NCBI RefSeq assembly: GCF_000426685.1
Contig: NZ_AUFV01000012.1
Span: 62,001-126,000, forward strand
From: Solimonas flava DSM 18980
GTDB lineage: Bacteria; Pseudomonadota; Gammaproteobacteria; Nevskiales; Nevskiaceae
DNA: 64,000 nt
Reading direction: 5' to 3'
In this document: positions 28,394-35,839 of the stretch, piece after piece
How the letters are laid out: each line of letters starts with the position of its first letter
How positions within the stretch are numbered: the first letter of the stretch is position 1
Notes under the pieces: generated by a model
Databases searched by the model: none
What the model saw: only the letters and a program-made list of their open reading frames with translations
What the model was told of the DNA's origin: nothing
Program-made: the position numbers and the translations under genes

Positions 28394-29970
28394 GCCGCGC
28401 CCCCTGCGCGGCGCGGCGCGGCATGCACCGTGCGCGGCACCGGCGCCTCGACCGGAGCCGGCTCGGCCTCCTGGCGCAACGGAATCCGCAGCAGCGCGGC
28501 GCTGAAATCGACCGGCGGCTGCGCCGCCGCGCGCGCGCGCAAGCTGCGCATCGCCTCGCCGATCGGGCCCGCTCCGACCTGGAGCAGATAGCCGAGGAAC
28601 AGGTCGCCGGGCGCGCGCGTGAAGATCCGTTCGAGCACGGCCTCGATCTCCGTCGCTGGGCAGCCGGGCAGGAACAGATACGCCTCGCGCTCGTCGGCGC
28701 TGAAGCAGTCGCCGGGGCGGCGCGGCTGGCAATAGCGCAGCGCGTCGACCAGCGGCAGATCGGGCAGCGGCACCAGGCGGACCAGCACGCTGTCGTCGCC
28801 AACCACGGTGCGCATCGCGTGCTCGACCTCGTCGGCGAAGGCCGGCAGCGGCAGATAGCCGCCGCGCAGCGGCATCGCCGCGGCGAGGGCCTGCTCGACG
28901 TCGAGTTCCAGCGGGCGCTCGTAGATCCGGCCCTGCAGCGCCGCCACGCGTTCGACCAGCATCGCCGGCGCCGCCCCGCCGTCGACGACGGCGTTGGCGC
29001 CGAGCGCCAGCAGCAGCTGGATCTGGCCGTGACGCAGGCGCAGGCCGCAGGCGCGGACCACGATCTTCAGCGCGCGCCCGGCCTGCTCGCGCAGGCGATG
29101 CACGCGCCGGGCCAGCGCCGCCTGGGCCTGCAGATCGGCGTAGTCGAGAATGCAGCAGGCCGCCTGCGCGCCGGCGGCCGCGGCTTCGAGCGCCGCGCCG
29201 TCGTCGACGAGGGTCCAGTCCGCCGGCCATGCGCCGTGACCGTCGGCCGCACGCTCGGTGATGAACACGTGCGTGCGATCCGCCGCCGTCGTCGCCACCT
29301 GCATCCAGCGCGCCCGCTCGGCGGCGTCGTCGAGGATCACCGTCAGCGCGCCGTCGTCGCCGAGCTTCAGTTTTTGTTCGGGCAGCGCCGGTTCGGGGTG
29401 TCCGGCGGGGCTGTTCCAGCGGCTCAGGCGCAAGACCCACTGCTCGTCGCCGGCGCGCATCACCGCGTCGCCGTCGAGCGCCGCGCGCGCCGCCGCGGCC
29501 TCGTCAACGCCATCGGCGACCAGCAGCAGCGAGGCGCGCCGCGCGCGTGCCCACGCGGCGCAATCGGCGGCGGACGCCGACGATGGCAGGCTATGCAGCC
29601 CCCAGACGACGACCAGCGTGCCGTCGGCGCAGCCGTAGTGATCGAGCTCGTCGAACAGCTGCAGCGGCCCGGCGCGGTTGCCGCGGGCCACGGCGTCCGC
29701 CTGCCATTGCAGCCAGCGCAGGCTGCCGCGCTGATGCGCGCGGCGGATTTCGATGCCCTGCCCCGCCAGCTCCGCGGCGAGCGCGGCAGGCTCGGCGCAG
29801 AGCACGAGCACGGGACGCTTGGCGCCGGCCGCCGCGCGCACGAGGCCGAGCAGCAGCGCCGACGGCGGATGCGGATCGCAGGCAAAGCCATAGCAGGCGC
29901 CGGGACGCAGCGCGCCGGCTGCGGGCGGCAGACCGGCGATGCCCAGCGGCGTCGCCGCCGGCGCCGTCAA
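28390..29970 (-). CDS. bcsE: Cyclic di-GMP-binding cellulose regulator BcsE
   Basis: A 526-residue protein with a degenerate ATPase-like N-terminal half, a receiver-like middle and a C-terminal GIL (degenerate GGDEF) domain. The RPGD at 418-421 matches the RxGD cyclic-di-GMP site of E. coli BcsE (Arg415-Asp418). It boosts cellulose output. Start choice: TTG at 29970 overlaps the bcsR stop (TTGA) and has a perfect GGAGG seven bases upstream. An in-frame ATG at 30003 would add 11 residues lying over bcsR. The TTG start gives nearly the E. coli length (523). Confidence 0.9.
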   Translation of the reverse strand: MTAPAATPLGIAGLPPAAGALRPGACYGFACDPHPPSALLLGLVRAAAGAKRPVLVLCAEPAALAAELAGQGIEIRRAHQRGSLRWLQWQADAVARGNRAGPLQLFDELDHYGCADGTLVVVWGLHSLPSSASAADCAAWARARRASLLLVADGVDEAAAARAALDGDAVMRAGDEQWVLRLSRWNSPAGHPEPALPEQKLKLGDDGALTVILDDAAERARWMQVATTAADRTHVFITERAADGHGAWPADWTLVDDGAALEAAAAGAQAACCILDYADLQAQAALARRVHRLREQAGRALKIVVRACGLRLRHGQIQLLLALGANAVVDGGAAPAMLVERVAALQGRIYERPLELDVEQALAAAMPLRGGYLPLPAFADEVEHAMRTVVGDDSVLVRLVPLPDLPLVDALRYCQPRRPGDCFSADEREAYLFLPGCPATEIEAVLERIFTRAPGDLFLGYLLQVGAGPIGEAMRSLRARAAAQPPVDFSAALLRIPLRQEAEPAPVEAPVPRTVHAAPRRAGGAA

Positions 29971-30158
29971 GCCGCGGCCTCCGGCCCGGCGTTCGCCGCG
30001 CATCGCTCCGCCTGCAATGCGCTCAGCAGCGGCCAGCGCGAGCGCGCAAGCGCCACCGCATCGAGCTCGCGCTGGTCGACATAGCGCAGGCTGCCCGGCG
30101 CCCCCAGATGCGCCTGGAGTCGGGCGATGTCGTTGTCGGCGGCCGGTTCGTCGTTCAC
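29967..30158 (-). CDS. bcsR: Cellulose synthase regulator peptide BcsR
   Basis: A 63-residue soluble peptide, first gene of the bcsREFQAG unit. The pattern NDIARLQAHLG ... YVDQRE ... SRWPLLSAL matches E. coli BcsR (62 residues, NDIVALKQAF ... ISQRE ... KRWPLLAEF). BcsR binds BcsQ as an R2Q2 assembly and is needed for cellulose production. The start is the ATG at 30158; the stop overlaps the bcsE TTG start. An 85-bp spacer separates it from the TAXI-protein gene upstream, so the bcs promoter must lie there or further up. Confidence 0.88.
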   Translation of the reverse strand: MNDEPAADNDIARLQAHLGAPGSLRYVDQRELDAVALARSRWPLLSALQAERCAANAGPEAAA

Positions 30159-30194
30159 GCGGACAGCATGCGCAATGCCACAGACCCGCGCAAC

Positions 30195-30242
30195 AAAGCG
30201 CGGCGCCGTGTTGCGCCGCTTTCGAGACCGGCCGTCGGCCGG
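30195..30242 (-). terminator. Paired hairpins between the TAXI gene and bcsR
   Basis: CCGGCC-GTC-GGCCGG (30228-30242) lies next to an imperfect longer stem around AAAGCGCGGCGC...GCGCCGCTTT (30195-30222). Both lie directly after the stop of the minus-strand TAXI gene and before bcsR. There is no clear T run, so termination would be weak, and some read-through into the bcs operon is possible. Confidence 0.45.
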
Positions 30243-30243
30243 C

Positions 30244-31638
30244 TCAGCGCAGCAGCGCTACCTCGTCGTCCTCGCGCGGCGCGCCGGCGTTCAGGCCGTC
30301 GCGCACGAAATGGATGTGGCGGCGCAGGATGTAGGCCTGGTCGGCGAACGCGCCGGGCATCTTGGTGCCGACCACCGACTTCTCGATCCTGTCGAGCTGA
30401 GCGAGCAGCGCGGCGCGCTGCTCCGGCGTCATCGGCTCCAGCATCGCGCGCTCCAGCGCCATCAGCTCGCCGTAGTGCTTGTAGATGCGGCGACGGATAC
30501 GCCAGCCGTACAGATACGGCGCGAAGCGCAGACCGGGGATCAGCACGACGACGATCGGCAGCAGCACCACCGCGGCGCGATTGACGAGGCTGGCGAGCCA
30601 GAACGGCAGATAGCGGTACGCCAGGCCCTTGCCGGACTTGTAGTAGCGCGCCGCGTCGTCGCTCATCGGGTAATCGTGCTCGATCGCGTGCGGGAACTCG
30701 CCGGGGTTCTGCATCAGCGTGCCGCGGCCGTGCACTTCCTGCGCGGCCTCGACCAGCAGATCGGACAGCGCCGGATGCAGGTCCGCGTGCGCGAGCAGCT
30801 CGACGGTCGGCGCCAGCATCGTGATGCGATGGTCCGGCAGGTTGGCGCCGAGATCGAAGGCGCCCGGCGGCAGCTCGAAGCGGTTGAGATAGCGATAGCG
30901 GCGCTCGTAGGCCTCGCCCTGCGCGAAGTCGAACAGGCGGATGCCGGCGGCATGCAGCAGATCGCGCACGGCGCCGAGGTTGGCCGAGTCGCCGGACAGG
31001 AACGCCGCGTCGATCTTGCGCGCCAGCAGCGCCGCCGCCGCGTCGCCGCCTTCGAGATCGAAGAACTGCGTCGCGCCGCCGGGCTCGATGCCGTTGCCGT
31101 CGAGCAGCGCCATCGCCAGCACGCGCGTGCCGCTGCCCTCGTGGCCGACGGCGATGCGCTGGCCGGCCAGCTGCGACAGGCGCTCGATCGGCTTCGGCGC
31201 GCGGTAGAAGATCGTCACCGGCTGGCGGAACATGGTGCCGAGCGAAACGATGTCCGAAACGTCGCCGTCGCGCGTCACGCCGGACTGCACGAGCGCGATG
31301 TCGACCTTGTTCTCCGCCAGCATGTCGAGGTTGTCCGCCGAGCCGTGCGAGGACAGCACCTGCAGCTCGATGCCGTTGCGCGCGAGGATCTGCCGGTAGC
31401 GCTCGGCGACCGCGCGGAAGTTGCTGCCGTCCGGGCCGCCGGCCATGAGCAGATGCAGCGGCGGCGCCGGCCGCACGAAGTGCAGGGTCGCGAAGATCGC
31501 CGCGGCGCTGAGCAGCACGATCGGCGTCAGCGTCGCGATCGCGTCGCGCCACGACACCAGCGACACCGGCCGCAGGCCGAGCAGGCGGCGGCGCACGCCT
31601 TCGATCTTGCCGTTCTTCCCGGCTTCAGCGTTGGTCAC
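30244..31638 (-). CDS. TAXI-family TRAP transporter solute-binding protein, membrane-anchored
   Basis: A 464-residue protein. It has a cytoplasmic N-terminus, one helix (about 37-55), a TAXI-type periplasmic binding domain (LLMAGGPDGSNFRAVAERY; DIALVQSGVTRDGD; IAVGHEGSGTR), then a second hydrophobic segment (about 345-370) and a basic C-terminal tail. Classical TAXI proteins are free periplasmic binding proteins feeding a fused DctQM permease. No permease gene is present here and the protein is doubly anchored, so it may be a sensor or an orphan receptor rather than a transporter part; that is inference. The start is GTG at 31638 after AGGAAG. Confidence 0.85.
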   Translation of the reverse strand: MTNAEAGKNGKIEGVRRRLLGLRPVSLVSWRDAIATLTPIVLLSAAAIFATLHFVRPAPPLHLLMAGGPDGSNFRAVAERYRQILARNGIELQVLSSHGSADNLDMLAENKVDIALVQSGVTRDGDVSDIVSLGTMFRQPVTIFYRAPKPIERLSQLAGQRIAVGHEGSGTRVLAMALLDGNGIEPGGATQFFDLEGGDAAAALLARKIDAAFLSGDSANLGAVRDLLHAAGIRLFDFAQGEAYERRYRYLNRFELPPGAFDLGANLPDHRITMLAPTVELLAHADLHPALSDLLVEAAQEVHGRGTLMQNPGEFPHAIEHDYPMSDDAARYYKSGKGLAYRYLPFWLASLVNRAAVVLLPIVVVLIPGLRFAPYLYGWRIRRRIYKHYGELMALERAMLEPMTPEQRAALLAQLDRIEKSVVGTKMPGAFADQAYILRRHIHFVRDGLNAGAPREDDEVALLR

Positions 31639-31953
31639 AACGGGGCTTCCTGCAAGGTTCCGGCGCGCAGCTTGCCAGAACGGCGGCGACGATCAATGCC
31701 GCGCCGGCCGCGAGCGCGGTGCTTCGCGGCGCATCACGGCGCATCGCGGCGCCGACGATCGCGCGGCGCTCGGCAGGCGCTCGTGCGCCGGCGCGCAGTG
31801 AACTGCTGAAAACGTCGCACCTCGTCATGGCGAGGCGCCGGTGGCGACGACGCCCGCCCGCGGCGCACGTCGCCAGTGACGTCTCAGCATCGCCACGGGG
31901 CGCCATCGCCACGGTGCGCCGGCCTCGCGACGGCGGCGCCATTCGGATCGGCG
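31639..31953. other. Intergenic stretch, nothing recognised
   Basis: 315 bp between two minus-strand genes. It is GC-rich with many short CGGCG-type repeats and small palindromes. No plausible start with ribosome site, no convincing promoter and no T-tailed hairpin was seen. The promoter for the TAXI gene should be here but is not recognisable. Confidence 0.4.
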
Positions 31954-32601
31954 CTAGCTCGCCGCGCCGCGCTTCGGGCGGCGCACCGTGCGCAGCTTGC
32001 CGCTGTTGCCGCCGCCGCAGAAGAAGCGCTCGCCGCCGTCGGACTCGAGTCCGGAGACGCCGACGCCCGGCGGCAGTTCGAGCGCGTCGTAGACCTCGCC
32101 GCTGCGCGGATCGATGCGCCGCAGTTCGCTCTGCTCGCCTTCCCAGGTGCCGTGCCACAGCTCGCCGTCGACCCAGGTCACGCCGGTGACGAAGCGGTTC
32201 GACTCGATCGTGCGCAGGATCGCGCCACTGTCCGGATCGATCTGATGGATCTTGCGTTCGCGGTACTGCCCGACCCACAGCGAGCCTTCCGCCCAGGCCA
32301 TGCCGGAATCGCCGCCGCCGCCCGGCGCCGGGATCGTCGCGACGACGCGGCCGCTGTGCGGATCGATTTTCCGGATGCGGTCCTCGGCGATCTGGTACAG
32401 GTGCGCGCCGTCGAACGCGGTGCCGGCATGCGCAGCAACGTCGAGCGCGCGCTGCATTTCGCCGCTGTCCGGATCGAGCGCGGCCAGTCGGTCGCCGCCG
32501 GCGATCCAGACCGCGCGGCCGTCGTAACTCACGCCGTGCACCTGGGCGATGCCCGGAAACGGCCCCTGCTCGCGAATGATCTCGGCTGCCTGTCGTTTCA
32601 T
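31954..32601 (-). CDS. Beta-propeller protein (YncE/Vgb/glutamine-cyclotransferase-like)
   Basis: A 215-residue protein made of repeated short beta motifs: VWIAGGDRLAALDPDSGEM, YQIAEDRIRKIDPHSGRV, LWVGQYRERKIHQIDPDSG, LWHGTWEGEQSELRRIDPR. The repeating L-x-x-I-D-P-x-S-G unit is typical of propeller blades in YncE/Vgb and glutaminyl-cyclotransferase relatives; the protein is short, so it is a five-blade or half-size form. No signal peptide is evident, so it is probably cytoplasmic. The start is the ATG at 32601 with a strong GGAGGACG upstream. It follows the winged-helix regulator by 44 bp on the same strand. Substrate unknown. Confidence 0.7.
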   Translation of the reverse strand: MKRQAAEIIREQGPFPGIAQVHGVSYDGRAVWIAGGDRLAALDPDSGEMQRALDVAAHAGTAFDGAHLYQIAEDRIRKIDPHSGRVVATIPAPGGGGDSGMAWAEGSLWVGQYRERKIHQIDPDSGAILRTIESNRFVTGVTWVDGELWHGTWEGEQSELRRIDPRSGEVYDALELPPGVGVSGLESDGGERFFCGGGNSGKLRTVRRPKRGAAS

Positions 32602-32645
32602 GCGGTCGTCCTCCGTCGTCGGGCGCGATCGGCGCCGGACTCACC

Positions 32646-33866
32646 TTAATCGCCCGGCAGCGGCGCGGGGAGTAACAAGCTCGTCGCGAATCCGGGCAGC
32701 GGCGGCGTCAGCCAGCGTCGCGCGCGGCCGCGGCCGAAGGCCTGCACCTTGCCGTCGGCGGCGAGCGCTTCGAGCGCGCGCTGCACGCTGCGCTGGCTCG
32801 TCGCCAATGCCAGCGCCAGCGCCGAGCTCGACCAGGACTCGCCGTCGGCGAGCAGCGCCAGCACGGCGGCGTGGTTCTCGTCCCGCGGCCGCGCCAGCAC
32901 GACCACCTCGCGCGCCCGGTGCGGGCGCAGCGCGAAACCCGCCGGCGTGGCATGCACCTCGGCGAGCGGCCGCAAGGCCCGGCGCAGGCGTCCGATTTCG
33001 ACGCGCAGGCGCGCGCGGTACGACTCATCGAGCTGCCGCGCACGAAAAGCCTGCGCGGCCAGATGGTCGCGCGAGGCGTCGGCCGGCCAGGCCTCGGCGA
33101 GCACGCGCACGAGCGTGAACAGCACCGGGCGCCGCGCCAGCGAGACCTGCACGCCCGCATCCCGCACCGCGTAGCGGCAGGCGTCGACGACGAAACGGCG
33201 CGAGGCGAACAAGGCCTCGACCTCGGCGAGCCGCAGGCTGCGTTCGCGGCCGCGCGCGATCAGCCGCGCCGCCGGCTCGTGCAAGGCGCGGGCCGCGTGC
33301 TCGACCTCCGCGCCGAGCGCCGCAACGCGCGCCTGCGCGGCCGCCTGCGCCGCGGCGGCCAGCGCGCGCTGCGCCGCATCCGTCCGCAGGCGCCGCAGCG
33401 CGATGCCGGCGACCAGCAATCCGTGCACGGCGCGCAACGCGGGCGGCAATGACGCCGCCGCGCAGCCGTCGAGCGCCTGCTCGGCTTCGTCGAGGCGGCC
33501 GAGCAGCAGCAGGCGGCGCACGTCGAGCAGCTGCGCGTGCGCGGCATTGACGGCATCGCCGTGCGCGGCCAGCGTCGCGCGCGCCAGATGCAGCGACTTC
33601 ACCGGCCAGCCCAGCTCGCGCGCGGCGAGCGCGATCTCGGCTTCGGCGACGACGCAGCGTGCGCGCGACACCGGCGCGCGGGCGCCGAACGCCCGCGCCG
33701 CACGCCGCACGAGCTGGCGCGCGCGCGGCAGATCGCCGAGCTGCGCCATCGCGATGCCGCGCAGCGCGAGCGCCGGCGCGTCGTCGCGCAAGGCCACGCG
33801 CTGCAGGGCGCCGAGCGGATCGCCGGCGGCGAGCGCGCGCCCCGCGGCCGTGATCAGCGAATCCAT
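32646..33866 (-). CDS. Winged-helix transcriptional regulator with helical-repeat N-terminus
   Basis: A 406-residue protein. Residues 1-210 are Ala/Leu/Arg-rich helical pairs resembling TPR repeats (RGIAMAQLGDLPRARQLVRRA and similar). Residues about 225-310 resemble an OmpR/SARP-type winged helix (LFTLVRVLAEAWPADASRDHLAAQAF, RLRVEIGRLRRALRPLAEVH). The C-terminus has a second HTH-like stretch (ALALALATSQRSVQRALEAL). This makes it a DNA-binding regulator without a receiver or kinase partner in view. It is divergent from DUF899-DUF2182 and upstream of the propeller gene, so it probably controls one or both. Family name not recognised. Confidence 0.7.
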   Translation of the reverse strand: MDSLITAAGRALAAGDPLGALQRVALRDDAPALALRGIAMAQLGDLPRARQLVRRAARAFGARAPVSRARCVVAEAEIALAARELGWPVKSLHLARATLAAHGDAVNAAHAQLLDVRRLLLLGRLDEAEQALDGCAAASLPPALRAVHGLLVAGIALRRLRTDAAQRALAAAAQAAAQARVAALGAEVEHAARALHEPAARLIARGRERSLRLAEVEALFASRRFVVDACRYAVRDAGVQVSLARRPVLFTLVRVLAEAWPADASRDHLAAQAFRARQLDESYRARLRVEIGRLRRALRPLAEVHATPAGFALRPHRAREVVVLARPRDENHAAVLALLADGESWSSSALALALATSQRSVQRALEALAADGKVQAFGRGRARRWLTPPLPGFATSLLLPAPLPGD

Positions 33867-34221
33867 CGCAAGCGCTCACCGCAATCGCGACACACTTGTC
33901 ACTCCCTGCGTTGCCTGGCCCGTTCCTAATCTAGCGCAAGGCCGACGACCGTCGTCGCCGGCGACGACGCAACGACCGAGACGCGCAGGAGCCGAAGCCA
34001 GTGGAAGCCATCGCGACCGAAAGACTCCTGCGCACCGCCATGTCGGCGCTGCGGCGCGCCGCAGGTGTGGACGCAAGCCCCACCCGATCCGCTCGCAGAC
34101 GCCGGCCATCCTTCGCCCGCGGTCCGGATGCACGGCACATACACCGGCCCAGCCGCCCGTCGTGGCGACCTTGAATGCCTGTACGGCACAAACCTTCGCA
34201 ATCCCACCCAGGAGTCCCGTC
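33867..34221. other. Divergent control region with an 18-bp perfect palindrome
   Basis: 355 bp between the regulator gene and DUF899. GTCGTCGCCGGCGACGAC (33951-33968) is a perfect 18-bp palindrome, preceded at once by GACGAC-C-GTCGTC, so GACGAC/GTCGTC half-sites repeat across about 25 bp. This is a natural candidate operator for the adjacent regulator. The DUF899 ribosome site CAGGAG lies at 34209-34214. No other gene was seen. Confidence 0.45.
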
Positions 34222-34989
34222 ATGGAAAAGCACGAAACCGCCACCCGCGCGCAGTGGCTGCAAGCGCGTCTTGATTTGCTCGCCGCCGAGAAGGAGCTGA
34301 CGCGGCGCAGCGACGCGCTCGCCGCGCAGCGCCAGGCGCTGCCCTGGGTCCGCGTCGATCAGGATTACCGCTTCGACACCGAGCAGGGCCCGGCGACGCT
34401 GGGCGAGCTGTTCGGCGGCCGCTCGCAGCTGATGGTCTATCACTTCATGTTTGGTCCGGACTACGCCGCCGGCTGTCCGTCGTGCTCGGCGATCGCCGAC
34501 GGCTTCAACGGCATCGCCGTGCACCTCGCGAACCACGACGTCGCGCTGACCGCGGTCTCGCGCGCGCCGCTCGAAAAACTTCAGGCCTACAAGAAGCGCA
34601 TGGGCTGGACCTTTCCGTGGGCGTCCTCGCGCGGCAGCGACTTCAACTTCGACTTCAACGTCGCCTTCACCGAGCAGCAGCAGCGCGACGGCAGCATCGA
34701 ATACAACTACCACCGCGCCGGCCACACCATGGACGCGACGACCGCGGTGCCCGAGCCGGTCGCCATCCAGGCGGCGATGAGCGGCACCGACGCGCCCACG
34801 TACGCGCGCGACCGGCCGGGGCTCAGCACCTTCGTGCTCGAAGACGGCGTCGTCTACCACACCTACTCGGCGTACTCGCGCGGCGTCGATCGGCTGTGGG
34901 GCATGTACCAGTGGCTCGACCACGCCCCGAAGGGCCGCAACGAAAGCGGCGTCTGGTGGCGCCGCCACGACGAGTACGGCTCGCGCTGA
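34222..34989 (+). CDS. DUF899 thioredoxin-like protein
   Basis: A 255-residue protein of the DUF899 family. It has a helical N-terminus (QWLQARLDLLAAEKELTRR), then a thioredoxin-like fold whose FMFGPDYAAGCPSCSAIADG places a CPSC pair at residues 85-88, and the later blocks FDFNVAFTEQQ and VYHTYSAYSRG. Members are presumed thiol or peroxide-active proteins but have no fixed function. The start is the ATG at 34222 preceded by GGAG; an open extension of 273 codons upstream is a shadow of the regulator gene. DUF2182 follows 7 bp after the stop. Confidence 0.92.
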   Translation: MEKHETATRAQWLQARLDLLAAEKELTRRSDALAAQRQALPWVRVDQDYRFDTEQGPATLGELFGGRSQLMVYHFMFGPDYAAGCPSCSAIADGFNGIAVHLANHDVALTAVSRAPLEKLQAYKKRMGWTFPWASSRGSDFNFDFNVAFTEQQQRDGSIEYNYHRAGHTMDATTAVPEPVAIQAAMSGTDAPTYARDRPGLSTFVLEDGVVYHTYSAYSRGVDRLWGMYQWLDHAPKGRNESGVWWRRHDEYGSR

Positions 34990-34996
34990 GCGGCGT

Positions 34997-35767
34997 GTGG
35001 ACGCGTCGCGACGCGCCTTCTTCGGCGGCGCGGCCCTGCTGTTCGCCGGCAGTGCCGCGCTGACGGTCGCGTGGAGCCTGCCGGCGCCGCCTTTCCCGGC
35101 GCTGCCGATGTGCGGCGGCGGCGCGATGAAGACGATGTGGCTGCCGGAGCGCGGCTGGCCGGGCGCTGCCGCCGCGTTCATCGTCATGTGGATCGTGATG
35201 ATGGCGGCGATGATGCTGCCGGTGGCATCGCCGCCGCTGTGGCGCTACCGGCAGGCGCTCGCCGCGGCGCGCGTGCCCCGCGCCGTGCGTCTGACCGCGC
35301 TCGCCGGCCTCGGCTACTGCAGCGTGTGGACGGCGACCGGCGCGCTGGTCTTTGCGCTCGGCGTTGCGCTGACGGCGGCCGAATGGCGGCTGCCGGCGCT
35401 GGCGCGCGTCGAACCGCTGGCGAGCGCCCTCGTGATCCTGATCGCCGGCGCCCTGCAGCTCGGCACCTGGAAGCGGCGCCGTCTGGCCTGCTGCCGCGAG
35501 GCCGATGCGTGCGCGCACGCCGCGCCCGGTGCCGGCGCCGCGTGGCGCCACGGCCTGCGCCTCGGGCAGCGCTGCGTGGCCTGCTGCGCCAACCTGACGG
35601 CGGTGCTGCTCGTCACCGGCCTCATGGACCTGCGCGCCATGCTGCTGGTGAGCGCCGCGATCAGCGCCGAGCGGCTGGCGCCGCGCGGCGTACGCATCGC
35701 GCAGCTCGTCGGCCTCGGCCTGATCGGCGCCGGGCTGGTGTTCGTCGCGCGCGCGGCCGGCTTCTGA
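34997..35767 (+). CDS. DUF2182 integral membrane protein
   Basis: A 256-residue membrane protein with about seven helices and the DUF2182 hallmark WIVMMAAMMLP in the second helix. It is rich in cysteine on the polar side (ACCREADAC, QRCVACCANL), suggesting metal or redox contact. DUF2182 is usually found near DUF1326 or DUF899 and is of unknown function. The start is GTG at 34997, 7 bp after the DUF899 stop, so the two are one operon. The second overlapping frame is a shadow without hydrophobic segments. Confidence 0.88.
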   Translation: MDASRRAFFGGAALLFAGSAALTVAWSLPAPPFPALPMCGGGAMKTMWLPERGWPGAAAAFIVMWIVMMAAMMLPVASPPLWRYRQALAAARVPRAVRLTALAGLGYCSVWTATGALVFALGVALTAAEWRLPALARVEPLASALVILIAGALQLGTWKRRRLACCREADACAHAAPGAGAAWRHGLRLGQRCVACCANLTAVLLVTGLMDLRAMLLVSAAISAERLAPRGVRIAQLVGLGLIGAGLVFVARAAGF

Positions 35768-35839
35768 AGGCCGCGCACGCAGACCGTTCCGCGTACGCGC
35801 CGGCTTGCGTGCGTCCGGCGTGCGCTCGGGCCGCGCCGC

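Noticed and set aside
29971-30003. ATG at 30003 as the bcsE start
   Set aside because: It would lie over bcsR; the TTG at 29970 has a perfect GGAGG at 7 nt and a stop/start overlap.
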